A DNA stretch of 5,223 nt from JAXDBV01 sp034678415 (lineage in GTDB: Bacteria; Bacteroidota; Bacteroidia; Bacteroidales; VadinHA17). Positions 4,707 through 5,223 of the stretch are shown piece by piece. The DNA is taken from assembly GCA_034678415.1 (NCBI GenBank), contig JAXDBV010000032.1, positions 1 to 5,223 on the forward strand, read 5' to 3'. Each line of letters opens with the position of its first letter. The stretch's first letter is position 1. The notes under the pieces were generated by a model. That model did no database searches, was not told the origin of the DNA, and was given only the letters and a program-made list of their open reading frames with translations. A program made the translations under genes and the position numbers.

Positions 4707-5223
4707 ATGATGAACCTGGAAACCCTTTCCCTGGTAAACTTCAAGAACTATTCACAGGCTGAATTTAATTTCACCCCCGGGATAAACTGCCTGGTGGGCA
4801 ACAACGGTGTGGGTAAGACCAATCTCCTGGATGCCATTCATTACCTGTCGCTGACAAAGAGTTATTTCAATGCGGTGGATACCCAGAACATCCGTCACGG
4901 GGATGAGTTTTTCATTATCCAGGGAAGATTCAGGATCGGCGACAAGGAAGAGGATATCTACTGCTGTGTGCATAAATCGCGCAAGAAACAGTTCAGGAGG
5001 AACAAAAAGGATTACAGCCGGCTGGCCGATCATATTGGTTTGCTGCCCGTAGTCATGATCTCTCCCGCCGACAGCAGCCTGATCATTGAAGGATCAGAGG
5101 AAAGGAGGAAGTTTATCGATTCGGTGATATCTCAGTACGACCGCCGTTACCTTGACGACCTGATCCGTTACAACAGGGCGCTGGCACAACGCAACAGCCT
5201 GCTCAGGGAACAGGCGAGGAATC
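4707..5223 (+). CDS. recF: DNA replication and repair protein RecF, N-terminal part (cut by window edge)
   Basis: The frame runs open from tandem ATGs at 4707 and 4710 to the window end, giving 172 codons of a protein usually about 360-370 residues long. RecF is an SMC/ABC-like ATPase that helps load RecA at single-strand gaps with RecO and RecR. The N-terminus LETLSLVNFKNY is typical. The Walker A motif GNNGVGKT is at 31-38, followed by NLLDAIHYLSLTKSY. The family signature appears as SPADSSLIIEGSEERRKFID (about 132-151) and continues into the RYLDDLIRYNRALAQRN coiled-coil entry (about 157-173). Walker B and the ABC signature would lie beyond the window. Either ATG could be the start; I chose the first. 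It is divergent from the TPR-ribH operon across a 150-bp shared regulatory region. Confidence 0.95.
   Translation, partial: MMNLETLSLVNFKNYSQAEFNFTPGINCLVGNNGVGKTNLLDAIHYLSLTKSYFNAVDTQNIRHGDEFFIIQGRFRIGDKEEDIYCCVHKSRKKQFRRNKKDYSRLADHIGLLPVVMISPADSSLIIEGSEERRKFIDSVISQYDRRYLDDLIRYNRALAQRNSLLREQARN

Overview
The window looks like a chromosomal segment from a member of the Bacteroidota. Two lines of sequence evidence support this. First, recF is divergent from a membrane-anchored TPR protein that is followed by ribH, an arrangement I associate with that phylum. Second, several promoter-like sites fit the Bacteroidota -33/-7 pattern (TTTG, 19-21 nt, TAnnTTTG) rather than the E. coli pattern. The genus cannot be told from the sequence alone.

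Layout from left to right. Positions 1-245 (+) hold the C-terminal 80 residues of an oxidoreductase, probably a zinc-type medium-chain dehydrogenase of the sorbose-phosphate-reductase-like group. After 83 bp containing a perfect 12-bp palindrome comes a complete ketopantoate-reductase (PanE/ApbA) family gene, 329-1342 (+). A 265-bp intergenic region follows, with a possible terminator, a long imperfect dyad and a consensus-matching Bacteroidota promoter. That promoter drives a lone NUMOD4-HNH endonuclease gene, 1608-2162 (+). The HNH gene converges on a class I SAM-dependent methyltransferase, 2398-3126 (-). The 235 bp between them hold stem-loops, the largest of which overlaps the methyltransferase stop codon and has a T-rich tail on the minus strand.

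Upstream of the methyltransferase are 230 bp with no recognised gene. They contain two perfect 9-bp inverted repeats and a very short possible reading frame that overlaps the methyltransferase start. Next come ribH (lumazine synthase, 3357-3857, -) and the TPR protein (start best placed at 4556, ends 3870, -), 12 bp apart and probably one operon. A 150-bp divergent promoter region separates them from recF (4707 to the window end, +), which is cut by the window edge.

Functionally the right half is housekeeping: riboflavin synthesis, an envelope-anchored TPR protein and recombinational repair. The left half is metabolic (two oxidoreductases). The middle (HNH nuclease, methyltransferase) looks like an accessory insert. 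I see no tRNA, rRNA, CRISPR array, IS element or complete defence system. The most notable unexplained signals are the overlap and hairpin at the methyltransferase start, the dyad ahead of the HNH promoter, and the nested stem-loop at the convergent gene ends.
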